Of a stretch of DNA of 8,894 nt, positions 1 to 5,665 are shown one piece after another. The stretch comes from JAXDLH01 sp034666705 (GTDB lineage Bacteria; Chloroflexota; UBA6077; SHYK01): positions 1 through 8,894 of the forward strand of contig JAXDLH010000323.1 in assembly GCA_034666705.1 (NCBI GenBank). Direction: 5' to 3'. The notes below the pieces were generated by a model, which was not told the DNA's origin, ran no database searches, and saw only the letters and a program-made list of their open reading frames with translations. A program made the translations under genes and the position numbers. Position 1 is the first letter of the stretch; each line of letters opens with the position of its first letter.

Positions 1-110
1 ATCAAATCCAGGTGTGCAGCCCAGGCCACGGCGGCCGGCGCGGTCGCGGCCCGCAATCCTGCGACGACGCCGATCAGCAGGGCCAGCACCAATACGTGAA
101 CCGCATCCAT
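1..110 (-). CDS. DUF4126-like small membrane protein, N-terminus only (runs off left edge)
   Basis: The minus-strand frame opens with ATG at 110-108 and stays open for 36 codons to the window edge. The protein begins MDAVHVLVLALLIGVVAGLR and continues with an Ala-rich stretch APAAVAWAAHL. A hydrophobic first helix followed by GVVAGLRA.TAPAAV.WAA is the pattern I associate with the DUF4126 family of small integral membrane proteins, whose function is unknown. A good Shine-Dalgarno sequence (GGGAG, complement of 118-122) lies 7 bases before the start, which supports this start. The gene points away from the tetR-exporter operon, so 111-392 separates divergent units. The family call is from memory of the motif on 36 residues only; another small multi-helix membrane protein is possible. 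Confidence 0.68.
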   Translation of the reverse strand, partial: MDAVHVLVLALLIGVVAGLRAATAPAAVAWAAHLDL

Positions 111-157
111 GGATCCACTCCCTGGGCTGGAGCGGCCGTTCCTCAAGAGCTGGAGCG

Positions 158-199
158 GGGCGTGCGCTACGCGGGTGAGCACTAGCCAGTGCTACGCCC
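158..199. repeat. Two-part inverted repeat (hairpin) upstream of the DUF4126-like gene
   Basis: AGCACT (178-183) and AGTGCT (188-193) form a perfect 6-bp stem with a 4-base AGCC loop. Directly outside, GGGCGT (158-163) pairs with ACGCCC (194-199), leaving a 14-base bulge on one side (164-177). There is no T-tract on either strand, so it is not a standard terminator. It could form in the 5' leader of the leftward gene or act as a protein site. The role is unknown. Confidence 0.4.
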
Positions 200-218
200 G
201 AACCGTCAGGCATGCCAA
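189..218 (-). promoter_or_regulatory. Candidate promoter for the leftward DUF4126-like gene
   Basis: Read on the minus strand, TTGGCA (218-213), an 18-base spacer and TAGCAC (194-189) form a modest sigma70-like pair about 80 bases before the ATG at 110. The -10 element is poor and overlaps one arm of the hairpin at 178-193, so this is only a candidate. Confidence 0.22.
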
Positions 219-308
219 CGGACAGATCCGGCGTCTCCGTCACCCGAACCGCGAGAGATCATGCCATGCGCCACGAGTGACCCCGTCCGCTCATCTCGCT
301 CGCAAGTT

Positions 309-349
309 CTATCGCCAGGACTGCGCGTACGCAAGCCGCTCGGCGATAG
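309..349. repeat. Inverted repeat with nested inner stem
   Basis: CTATCGCC (309-316) and GGCGATAG (342-349) are perfect 8-bp complements. Inside, TGCG (322-325) and CGCA (330-333) form a second short stem around CGTA. It sits about 45 bases before the TTGACA box at 393. No T-run follows on either strand. The rest of 111-392 shows no convincing gene: the open frames there lack a good ribosome site and recognisable protein features. Confidence 0.4.
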
Positions 350-392
350 GGCTCCGGCAACTCCATCACGAGACCGCAGGCCTGGCCGCGGC

Positions 393-422
393 TTGACATG
401 AGTGAGTACTCACTCATATAGT
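393..422 (+). promoter_or_regulatory. Sigma70-type promoter TTGACA-18-TATAGT
   Basis: TTGACA (393-398) matches the -35 consensus exactly. TATAGT (417-422) matches 5 of 6 positions of the -10 consensus, with an 18-base spacer. Transcription would start near 429 and run rightward, toward the small frames at 458 and 520 and then the tetR-ABC-ABC operon at 898. In such GC-rich sequence a pair this good is unlikely by chance. The spacer is occupied by a perfect palindrome (398-417), so the promoter is probably repressed by a bound dimer. Confidence 0.7.
398..417. promoter_or_regulatory. Perfect 20-bp palindromic operator, TetR type
   Basis: ATGAGTGAGTACTCACTCAT equals its own reverse complement over all 20 bases. 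It overlaps the last base of the -35 box, fills the spacer and reaches the first base of the -10 box. A repressor bound here would exclude RNA polymerase. The size and uninterrupted symmetry suit TetR-family dimers, and the nearest regulator gene downstream is the tetR at 898, so autoregulation of the exporter operon is the simplest reading. That link is inferred; the operator lies about 480 bases before tetR. Confidence 0.7.
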
Positions 423-457
423 GATGGGGCACAGGCGAGCATTCGGGAGGGAACGCG

Positions 458-523
458 GTGATCGTGAAGCTAAACCAAAGCCACGATGAAACCTGCATTG
501 ATGCAGGCGTGATTCACGAGTGA
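458..523 (+). CDS. Possible 21-residue leader peptide or small protein
   Basis: GTG at 458 is preceded by GGGAGG (445-450) at an ideal 7-base spacing, one of the best ribosome sites in the window. It lies only about 30 bases after the expected transcription start of the 393-422 promoter. The frame reads VIVKLNQSHDETCIDAGVIH followed by Glu and TGA (521-523). The stop overlaps the GTG at 520-522 (GTGA), a typical coupling arrangement with the next small frame. A short hairpin, CCTGCA/TGCAGG (492-507), lies inside it. It could be a leader peptide, a small protein or the start of a gene broken by a frameshift. I recognise no family. Confidence 0.35.
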   Translation: MIVKLNQSHDETCIDAGVIHE

Positions 524-726
524 AGGCCTGCGGTTTTCACCTTGGCTTGAGTTTAGTCGGAACTGACGAGACTATCGAGGTGCCCGACGAGCCGCATGCG
601 GTCGAGCTGGAACGGCACGCGTTCGATGCCCTCGTGCGAAGACGTGTCCAGCACGCGAGCGCCGAATCTGGCGCTTCGACGAGCGCCGAGACTCACACTT
701 CGGCGAGCGCCTCGGCTCACGCATGA
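520..726 (+). CDS. Hypothetical 68-aa frame with Ser/Ala/Thr-rich tail
   Basis: This frame starts at GTG 520, inside the stop of the 458-523 frame, and ends at TGA 724-726. The first part (GTDETIEVPDEPHAVELERH) is acidic and protein-like. The last 20 or so residues are a low-complexity Ser/Ala/Thr/His run encoded by the 24-bp tandem repeat at 656-722. There is no recognisable domain, signal peptide or membrane segment. The minus strand is also open here (residues such as SSHEGIERVPFQLDRM), so strand choice is uncertain and the region may be decayed or non-coding. Its only support is the coupling to the upstream frame and the strong promoter at 393. Confidence 0.22.
   Translation: MKACGFHLGLSLVGTDETIEVPDEPHAVELERHAFDALVRRRVQHASAESGASTSAETHTSASASAHA
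656..722. repeat. 24-bp imperfect tandem repeat, about 2.8 copies
   Basis: Three consecutive units begin CGAGCGCC at 656, 680 and 704. The first two are 24 bases long and share CGAGCGCCGA at the start and CTTCG near the end; the third is cut at about 19 bases. The unit length is a multiple of three, so the frame at 520-726 stays open through it. Confidence 0.55.
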
Positions 727-781
727 CAGTCCAGCCCGTGTTACGCCAACCAGTGGGTCAGGTTCTCCGTGCATGGCCGTC

Positions 782-869
782 GTCCGGTAGAGGAGGGGCT
801 TGCCTTCTCCCTCCTGGCGATGGTGGCACAGGGAAATGCGGCGAGGGACAAGCCCTCGCCCTACCGGAC
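782..869. repeat. 88-bp nested palindrome, MITE/REP-like intergenic element
   Basis: The outer arms (782-802 and 849-869) are inverted copies matching at 17 of 21 positions, with a perfect GTCCGGTAG/CTACCGGAC end. Each end also contains its own perfect 7-bp hairpin: AGGAGGG (791-797) with CCCTCCT (809-815), and GCGAGGG (841-847) with CCCTCGC (853-859). This cruciform design is typical of dispersed palindromic elements rather than of a single terminator, and no T-tract follows. No transposase is present, so any movement would be in trans. It ends 28 bases before the tetR start, between that gene and its putative promoter at 393. A 769 start for tetR would translate the element, which argues against that start. 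Confidence 0.6.
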
Positions 870-897
870 CAATGGAACTTACGCAAAGGCTCCGATC

Positions 898-1635
898 ATG
901 CGAGCTGACCCACTAGATGGCAGCGGAAAGCGCCTTGGGCTGGAAGATGCGGCGGCGGCACTGAGCTCGGCGGTGGTGGCTGCCCAGGCGGCGGCGCGGC
1001 ACCGGGCGCCGGCCATGAGCCCGGAGGACCGGCGGGCGGCGATCATCGCGGTGACGTTGCCGCTCCTGGTGGAACATGGCGCCAACGTGACCACCAGCCA
1101 GATCGCGCAGGCCGCGGGCATCGCCGAGGGCACCATCTTCCGCGTCTTCCCGGAGAAGCGCGAGCTGGTCATGGCGGCGCTCCGCACGGGCATGAGCGGC
1201 GACGCCGAGGTGACGCAGATCCGCCAGATCCCGACGACCGCACCGCTTCCGGAGCGCCTGGTCGCCGCCCTGGCCGCGATCACCGACTACCAGGATCGCT
1301 TCTTTGCGCTCATCCGCGTCTTTCGCGACACGGGCTGGCGGCCGGAGCACGAGCTGCGGCAGGAGCACCAGGCCGAGCACCCAATGGCGCGCATCTGCGC
1401 CGCCATCGCGGCGCTGTTCGAGCCGGAGGCGGAGTGCCTGCTGCTGGAGCCTCGCGCGGCCGCCCGCATGCTGCTCGGGCTCGCCTTCGGCAATCGCATG
1501 ACGGGCCACGGCCTCGGCGAGCCGGCGGCTACGGCGGAGCAGATCGTGGAGCTGTTCCTGCACGGCGCGGTCAAATCTTCACACGAACCGACGGCACGCG
1601 AACCGGCACCACGCGAACGGGAATTCAATGCTTAG
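898..1635 (+). CDS. TetR/AcrR-family transcriptional regulator
   Basis: A 245-residue DNA-binding repressor of the TetR family. The N-terminal DNA-binding part is clear: helix 1 around residues 44-60 (EDRRAAIIAVTLPLLVEHG), then the helix-turn-helix at about 65-88 (TTSQIAQAAGIAEGTIFRVF followed by PEK), the classic A..AG...GT.FR.F..K pattern. The rest is the ligand and dimerisation domain, which is too variable to predict a ligand. I chose ATG 898 because AAAGG (885-889) lies 8 bases upstream. A longer form from 769 would run through the palindromic element; a shorter one from ATG 1015 (206 residues, more usual length) lacks a ribosome site, so the Ala-rich first 40 residues are uncertain. The 3' end carries a 15-bp tandem repeat and overlaps the exporter gene by 8 bases. 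It probably represses the operon, perhaps through the palindrome at 398-417, and is relieved by an exporter substrate. Confidence 0.9.
   Translation: MRADPLDGSGKRLGLEDAAAALSSAVVAAQAAARHRAPAMSPEDRRAAIIAVTLPLLVEHGANVTTSQIAQAAGIAEGTIFRVFPEKRELVMAALRTGMSGDAEVTQIRQIPTTAPLPERLVAALAAITDYQDRFFALIRVFRDTGWRPEHELRQEHQAEHPMARICAAIAALFEPEAECLLLEPRAAARMLLGLAFGNRMTGHGLGEPAATAEQIVELFLHGAVKSSHEPTAREPAPREREFNA
1580..1624. repeat. 15-bp tandem repeat, three copies, in the 3' end of tetR
   Basis: Units at 1580-1594, 1595-1609 and 1610-1624 share the core CAC.CGAAC.G. They encode HEPTA-REPAP-RERE at the C-terminus of the regulator. The array ends 3 bases before the ATG of the first ABC subunit, and the GGGA ribosome site (1619-1622) lies in the last copy. 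Copy-number change would keep the frame and the spacing to that start. Confidence 0.6.
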
Positions 1636-3355
1636 ACTCCTGCGCTTCATTACGCCCTATCGACCCACGCTGGCCCTCGTGCTCGCGCTCGCCTTCTTGC
1701 AATCACTGGCCAACCTGTATCTGCCCCGGCTCATGGCCGACATCGTCGACGTCGGGATCGTCCAGGGCGACACCGGCTACATCTTCCGGGTCGGCGCCTC
1801 GATGCTCGCCATCGCCATCGCCGGCACCGCGTGCGCGGTGGTCGGCAGCTTCTTTTCGGCCCGGGTGGCCACGGGCTTCGGCCGGATCATTCGCGAGCAG
1901 ATCTTCACCCACGTCGAGAACTTCTCGCTGCACGAGTTCGACACCTTCAGCACGGCGTCGCTCATCACCCGCACCACCAACGACCCGACACAGATCCAGC
2001 AGGTGCTGACTATGATCCTGAACATGACCATCACGGCGCCAATGATGATCATTGGCGGGATCGTGCTGGCGTTCACGCAGGATGCGACGCTGACGTTGGT
2101 GCTCGTCGCGGCCATGCCCTTCGTGGTGGCCCTCTTCCTCATCGTGATGCGCAACGCCATCCCGCTGTTCCAGATGATGCAGGTCAAGATCGACAAGCTG
2201 AACCTGATCCTGGACGAGGCGCTGGGCGGCGTGCGGGTGATCCGCGCCTTCGACCGCGGCGCCCACGAAGATCGGCGCTTCGACCTGGCCAACCTGGACC
2301 TCACCAACACCGCCGTCAGCGTCAACCGCCTCGTCGCGTTCCTGCTGCCGGGGATGATGCTGACCCTGAACCTCACGAGTGTGGCGATCCTGTGGTTCGG
2401 CAGCATGCGCGTCGACGGCGGGTACATGCCAATCGGCTCGCTCATCGCGTTCCTGCAATACGCGACCTTCATCCTGTTCGCGGTGCTGATGGTGAGCGTG
2501 ATGTTCATCATGCTGCCGCGCGCGGCGGCCTCGGCCACACGCATCAACGAGGTGCTGGACGTCACCGCCGACATCACCGATCCGCCGCAGCCCAGGCCGG
2601 CTGGCGCGCAGCAGGGGTATGTGGAGTTCGATGGCGTCACCTTCAGCTATCCGGGCGCGGAAGAGGCGGCGCTGGAGGAAGTGTCGTTCGCGGCGAGGCC
2701 GGGCGAGGTCACGGCCATCATCGGCGGCACGGGCTCGGGCAAGACCACGCTGGTGAGCCTGATTCCACGCTTCTACGACGTGCAACGCGGGCGCATCCTG
2801 GTCGACGGCGTCGACGTGCGCGATATGCGGCAGGCCGACCTGCGGGCGAAGATCGGGTTCGTGCCGCAGAAGGCGGTGCTGTTCTCGGGCGCGATCGCCG
2901 ATAACGTGCGCTACGGCAAGGCCGACGCGTTGCCCGCCGAGCTGCAGCACGCGCTGGACGTCGCTCAGGCGGCCGACTTCGTGGCGGAGATGCCGGACGG
3001 CCCCGAATCGGTAATCGCGCAGGGCGGCATCAACCTCTCCGGCGGCCAGAAGCAGCGGCTATCGATCGCGCGCGCCCTGGTAAAGCGGCCCGAGATCTAT
3101 ATCTTCGACGACAGCTTCTCGGCACTCGACTTCGCCACGGACGCTCGGCTGCGCGCCGCCCTCAAAGCCGAGACCACTGGCGCCACCGTATTTCTGGTAT
3201 CGCAGCGGGTCGGCACCATCATGGACGCGGACCGAATCATCGTGCTGGACGAAGGCCGCGTCGTCGGCATTGGCAAACATGGCGACCTCCTGGGGACGTG
3301 CCCCGTGTATCGCGAGATCGTCGAGTCGCAGATCTCCCTGCAGGAGGCGTCGTAA
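1628..3355 (+). CDS. ABC exporter half-transporter, subunit 1 (degenerate-site Walker B)
   Basis: A 575-residue type IV (type I exporter fold) half-transporter: six membrane helices (about 13-34, 56-78, 133-150, 154-173, 236-258, 271-297) followed by an ATPase domain. Walker A is GGTGSGKT (366-373), Q-loop Gln 414, signature LSGGQ (470-474) intact. The Walker B end is IFDDSFSALD, so the catalytic Glu is Asp 495, and the switch His is Gln 526 (VSQR). These substitutions mark the non-hydrolytic partner of heterodimeric exporters such as LmrCD, BmrCD and TM287/288. The start at 1628 lies inside the tetR stop region (8-base overlap) with GGGA 5 bases upstream, so translation is coupled. The partner is encoded 3 bases downstream. 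The substrate cannot be read from sequence; multidrug or lipid export is a family-based inference. Confidence 0.94.
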   Translation: MLRLLRFITPYRPTLALVLALAFLQSLANLYLPRLMADIVDVGIVQGDTGYIFRVGASMLAIAIAGTACAVVGSFFSARVATGFGRIIREQIFTHVENFSLHEFDTFSTASLITRTTNDPTQIQQVLTMILNMTITAPMMIIGGIVLAFTQDATLTLVLVAAMPFVVALFLIVMRNAIPLFQMMQVKIDKLNLILDEALGGVRVIRAFDRGAHEDRRFDLANLDLTNTAVSVNRLVAFLLPGMMLTLNLTSVAILWFGSMRVDGGYMPIGSLIAFLQYATFILFAVLMVSVMFIMLPRAAASATRINEVLDVTADITDPPQPRPAGAQQGYVEFDGVTFSYPGAEEAALEEVSFAARPGEVTAIIGGTGSGKTTLVSLIPRFYDVQRGRILVDGVDVRDMRQADLRAKIGFVPQKAVLFSGAIADNVRYGKADALPAELQHALDVAQAADFVAEMPDGPESVIAQGGINLSGGQKQRLSIARALVKRPEIYIFDDSFSALDFATDARLRAALKAETTGATVFLVSQRVGTIMDADRIIVLDEGRVVGIGKHGDLLGTCPVYREIVESQISLQEAS

Positions 3356-3358
3356 TAC

Positions 3359-5239
3359 ATGGTAGAGCGTGGTACGCAACGACCCGGCGCCACCCCGGCG
3401 CGCCCCATGGCGTGGGGGCCGATGAGCGGCTTCGGCATGCCGGTCCAGAAACCCAAGAACGCGCGGGGCACCTTGTTCCGGCTGCTCGGCTATTTCAAGC
3501 CGATGCGCTACCAGGTGCTGGCCGTGCTGGCGGCCGCCATCCTCAGCACCGTCTTCAACGTCGTCGGCCCGAAGGTGCTGGGGCTGGCCACCACCACGCT
3601 GTTCGAGGGGCTCGTGGCCAAGAGCCAGGGCACCGGCGCCATCGACTTCCCCGCGATCGGCCGCATCCTGCTGATCCTCGTAGGGCTGTACCTGGTCAGC
3701 TCCCTGTTCCAGTACATCCAGCAGTACCTGATGACCAATGTCGCCCAGCGCTCGGTCTATGCGATGCGCAAGCAGGTGGAAGAGAAGTTCGCCCGCCTGC
3801 CGCTCAAGTTCTACGACTCGCGCACCCACGGCGAGATCCTCAGCCGCGCCGTCAACGACATGGACAGCATCAGCAGCACGCTGCAGCAGAACCTGACCCA
3901 GCTCATCACCTCGATCGTCACCGTGGTCGGCGTGATCCTGCTGATGCTGACGATCAGCCCGCTGCTCACCCTGGTGGTGGGGCTCACCCTGCCGATCAGC
4001 CTGTTCATCACGGCGACGATCGCCAAGCGCTCGCAGACGTTCTTCCGGCGCCAGCAAATGGCGCTGGGCGAGCTCAACGGCCACGTCGAGGAGATGTTCA
4101 CCGGCCACAAGATCGTGAAAGCGTTCGGCCGTGAGCAGCAATCGGTGGCGGAGTTCAAGGGCTTGAACGACCACTACTACGATGCCGGCTGGCGAGCCCA
4201 GTTCGCCACGGGCATGATCATGCCGATCATGACCTTCGTCGGCAACGTGAGCTACGTCTGCGTGGCGGTGATCGGCGGCTACATGGTGACGCGGGGGGCC
4301 ATCGCCATTGGCGACGTGCAGGCGTTCATTCAATATTCGCGGCAGTTCTCCCAGCCCATCATGCAGCTCAGCAGCATCGCCAACACCATTCAGTTGACGC
4401 TGGCCTCGGCCGAGCGCGTGTTCGAGCTGCTGGACGAGCCGGAGGAGATCCCCGACGCCGCCGCCGCGCGCGTCATCGCGGAGCCGCGCGGCGCGGTCGA
4501 GTTTGCGCACGTCAAATTCAGCTACAAGCCAGACGTGCCGCTCATCGAGGACCTGAGCATCGACGTCAAGCCCGGCCAGACGATCGCCATCGTCGGCCCA
4601 ACCGGTGCGGGCAAGACGACGCTGGTCAACCTGCTGATGCGCTTCTACGACGTCGACGCTGGCGCCATCCGCGTCGACGGCATCGACGTGCGGGAGCTAC
4701 AGCGGGGGAGCCTGCGCCGGATGATCGGCATGGTGCTACAGGACACGTGGCTGTTTTCGGGCACGATTCGCGAGAACATCGCCTACGGCCACGATGGGGC
4801 CACGCATGAGCTCGTCGTCCAGGCCGCGAAGGCCGCCCAGGCGGACCACTTCATCCGGACGCTGCACGACAGCTACGATACGGTCCTGACGGGCGAGGCC
4901 ACGACGCTGTCGCAGGGGCAGAAGCAACTCCTGACCATTGCGCGCGCCTTCCTGGCCGACCCGGCGATCCTGATCCTGGACGAGGCCACGAGCAGCGTCG
5001 ACACGCGCACCGAGGTGCTCATCCAGGCGGCGATGGCCGACCTGATGAAGGACCGGACCAGCTTCGTGATCGCCCACCGGCTCTCCACGATTCGCAACGC
5101 CGATCTGATCCTGGTGATGGACCACGGCAGCATCGTGGAGCAGGGCCCCCACGAGCAGCTTCTCGCGCAGCGGGGCGTCTACGCCGAGTTGTACGAAAGC
5201 CAGTTCAGCGGCCGCGGGCTCGAGCAGGTCCCGGCCTGA
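3359..5239 (+). CDS. ABC exporter half-transporter, subunit 2 (catalytic Walker B, degenerate signature)
   Basis: A 626-residue half-transporter. An N-terminal cytoplasmic stretch of about 45 residues rich in Gly, Pro and Met (including MAWGPMSGFGMP) is common in the larger subunit of these pairs. Six helices follow (about 50-73, 100-120, 182-199, 201-222, 284-310, 318-345), then the ATPase domain. Walker A is GPTGAGKT (413-420), Q-loop Gln 461, Walker B ILDEATSSVD with catalytic Glu 542, and the switch His 573 (AHR) is present. The signature is LSQGQ (517-521) instead of LSGGQ. With subunit 1 this gives one canonical site (this Walker A/B/His plus subunit 1 LSGGQ) and one degenerate site. 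ATG 3359 follows the subunit 1 stop by 3 bases; GGAGG (3343-3347) is 11 bases upstream. It is the last gene of the operon; a GC-rich hairpin follows. Confidence 0.94.
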   Translation: MVERGTQRPGATPARPMAWGPMSGFGMPVQKPKNARGTLFRLLGYFKPMRYQVLAVLAAAILSTVFNVVGPKVLGLATTTLFEGLVAKSQGTGAIDFPAIGRILLILVGLYLVSSLFQYIQQYLMTNVAQRSVYAMRKQVEEKFARLPLKFYDSRTHGEILSRAVNDMDSISSTLQQNLTQLITSIVTVVGVILLMLTISPLLTLVVGLTLPISLFITATIAKRSQTFFRRQQMALGELNGHVEEMFTGHKIVKAFGREQQSVAEFKGLNDHYYDAGWRAQFATGMIMPIMTFVGNVSYVCVAVIGGYMVTRGAIAIGDVQAFIQYSRQFSQPIMQLSSIANTIQLTLASAERVFELLDEPEEIPDAAAARVIAEPRGAVEFAHVKFSYKPDVPLIEDLSIDVKPGQTIAIVGPTGAGKTTLVNLLMRFYDVDAGAIRVDGIDVRELQRGSLRRMIGMVLQDTWLFSGTIRENIAYGHDGATHELVVQAAKAAQADHFIRTLHDSYDTVLTGEATTLSQGQKQLLTIARAFLADPAILILDEATSSVDTRTEVLIQAAMADLMKDRTSFVIAHRLSTIRNADLILVMDHGSIVEQGPHEQLLAQRGVYAELYESQFSGRGLEQVPA

Positions 5240-5241
5240 CG

Positions 5242-5290
5242 GGCCGCGTCGCCGGTCGCGCTGGTGGCCAGCCGGCACAGGCGAGCGGCC
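5242..5290 (+). terminator. GC-rich hairpin after the exporter operon, possible terminator
   Basis: Immediately after the stop at 5237-5239, GGCCGC (5242-5247) pairs with GCGGCC (5285-5290). Inside, GCCG (5251-5254) pairs with CGGC (5273-5276), and GCTGG (5260-5264) with CCAGC (5268-5272) around a 3-base loop. There is no T-tract, so intrinsic termination is not assured; it may simply stabilise the 3' end of the message. Confidence 0.3.
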
Positions 5291-5370
5291 GGACAGGGAT
5301 ACAGCGTATAGGCCCGGATCGACAGGGTGGCTGCCGCTATCTGCACCTCACCTCGGTCCGCTGGCTTAGC

Positions 5371-5463
5371 GGTCACTGAGGTGGAAACCGCGTCAATCGC
5401 CGCGCCCTCGGCGTCGACGACGCGCCGCGTCCGGTAGATCTCCTCGATCAGCGCATTGACCAC
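5371..5463 (-). pseudogene. Truncated O-methyltransferase start (class I SAM-dependent family remnant)
   Basis: From GTG at 5463-5461, with AGGGG a few bases upstream, the minus strand reads VVNALIEEIYRTRRVVDAEG and then AAIDAVSTSVT. The pattern L..EI.RTRRV.DA.G..ID..STS matches the first 30 or so residues of predicted O-methyltransferases (YrrM-like, class I SAM-dependent). After STSVT the sequence no longer resembles the family: the expected hydrophobic helix and the glycine-rich SAM motif (E.G...G.S) are absent in all three minus frames down to the exporter gene. The frame stays open to 5179, running antisense into the exporter 3' end. I read it as the surviving 5' end of a gene cut by deletion. 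The family call rests on a short motif. Confidence 0.45.
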
Positions 5464-5561
5464 AGCATCCCCTTCGTAGGGAGCCTGCGCCCACGGCGCC
5501 AATCATAACGGCACGCGACCCAGCGGTCGTGACGCTGGCCGAGGACGGGCGAAATCGGGAG

Positions 5562-5623
5562 TATGATGGGGCCGATGCCGTGCGCCGCAATGCACCTGGC
5601 ATAGCCGTGCCGTGCGTGCATTG
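5562..5623 (+). promoter_or_regulatory. Upstream region of the amidohydrolase: possible -10 box and leader hairpin
   Basis: TATGAT (5562-5567) is a good -10 hexamer, but no matching -35 box lies 16-18 bases upstream. Downstream, CAATGCAC (5588-5595) and GTGCATTG (5616-5623) form a perfect 8-bp stem, with GGCA (5598-5601) and TGCC (5608-5611) nested inside. The hairpin would lie in the leader about 40 bases before the amidohydrolase ATG. It matches no riboswitch class I recognise. Confidence 0.3.
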
Positions 5624-5665
5624 ATCACGAATGGCGTCAAGTCAAGAGGCAGATCGGGGGGAGCA

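Noticed and set aside
656..722. CRISPR-like array
   Set aside because: The 24-bp units are adjacent, without spacers, and are imperfect; there are no cas genes.
553..774. 73-aa minus-strand frame with the segment SSHEGIERVPFQLDRM
   Set aside because: Part of it looks protein-like, but it has no ribosome site I can see, its start region is low-complexity repeat, and I cannot match it to a family. It remains a possible remnant.
769..897. Extended N-terminus for tetR from ATG 769
   Set aside because: It would translate the palindromic element at 782-869 and has no ribosome site; ATG 898 has AAAGG at good spacing.
1703..2950. 415-aa antisense open frame across the first ABC subunit
   Set aside because: It is His/Asp/Arg-rich shadow coding, as expected opposite a GC-rich gene, with no domain. 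The plus strand carries an unmistakable ABC exporter.
3059..4510. 483-aa antisense open frame spanning the junction of the two ABC genes
   Set aside because: Composition is dominated by Arg, His, Asp and Gly with no motif, and it crosses two well-supported genes.
5612..5665. Longer amidohydrolase start at 5612
   Set aside because: It lies within the leader hairpin, adds residues not seen in the family, and lacks the strong GGGGGAG site found before ATG 5666.
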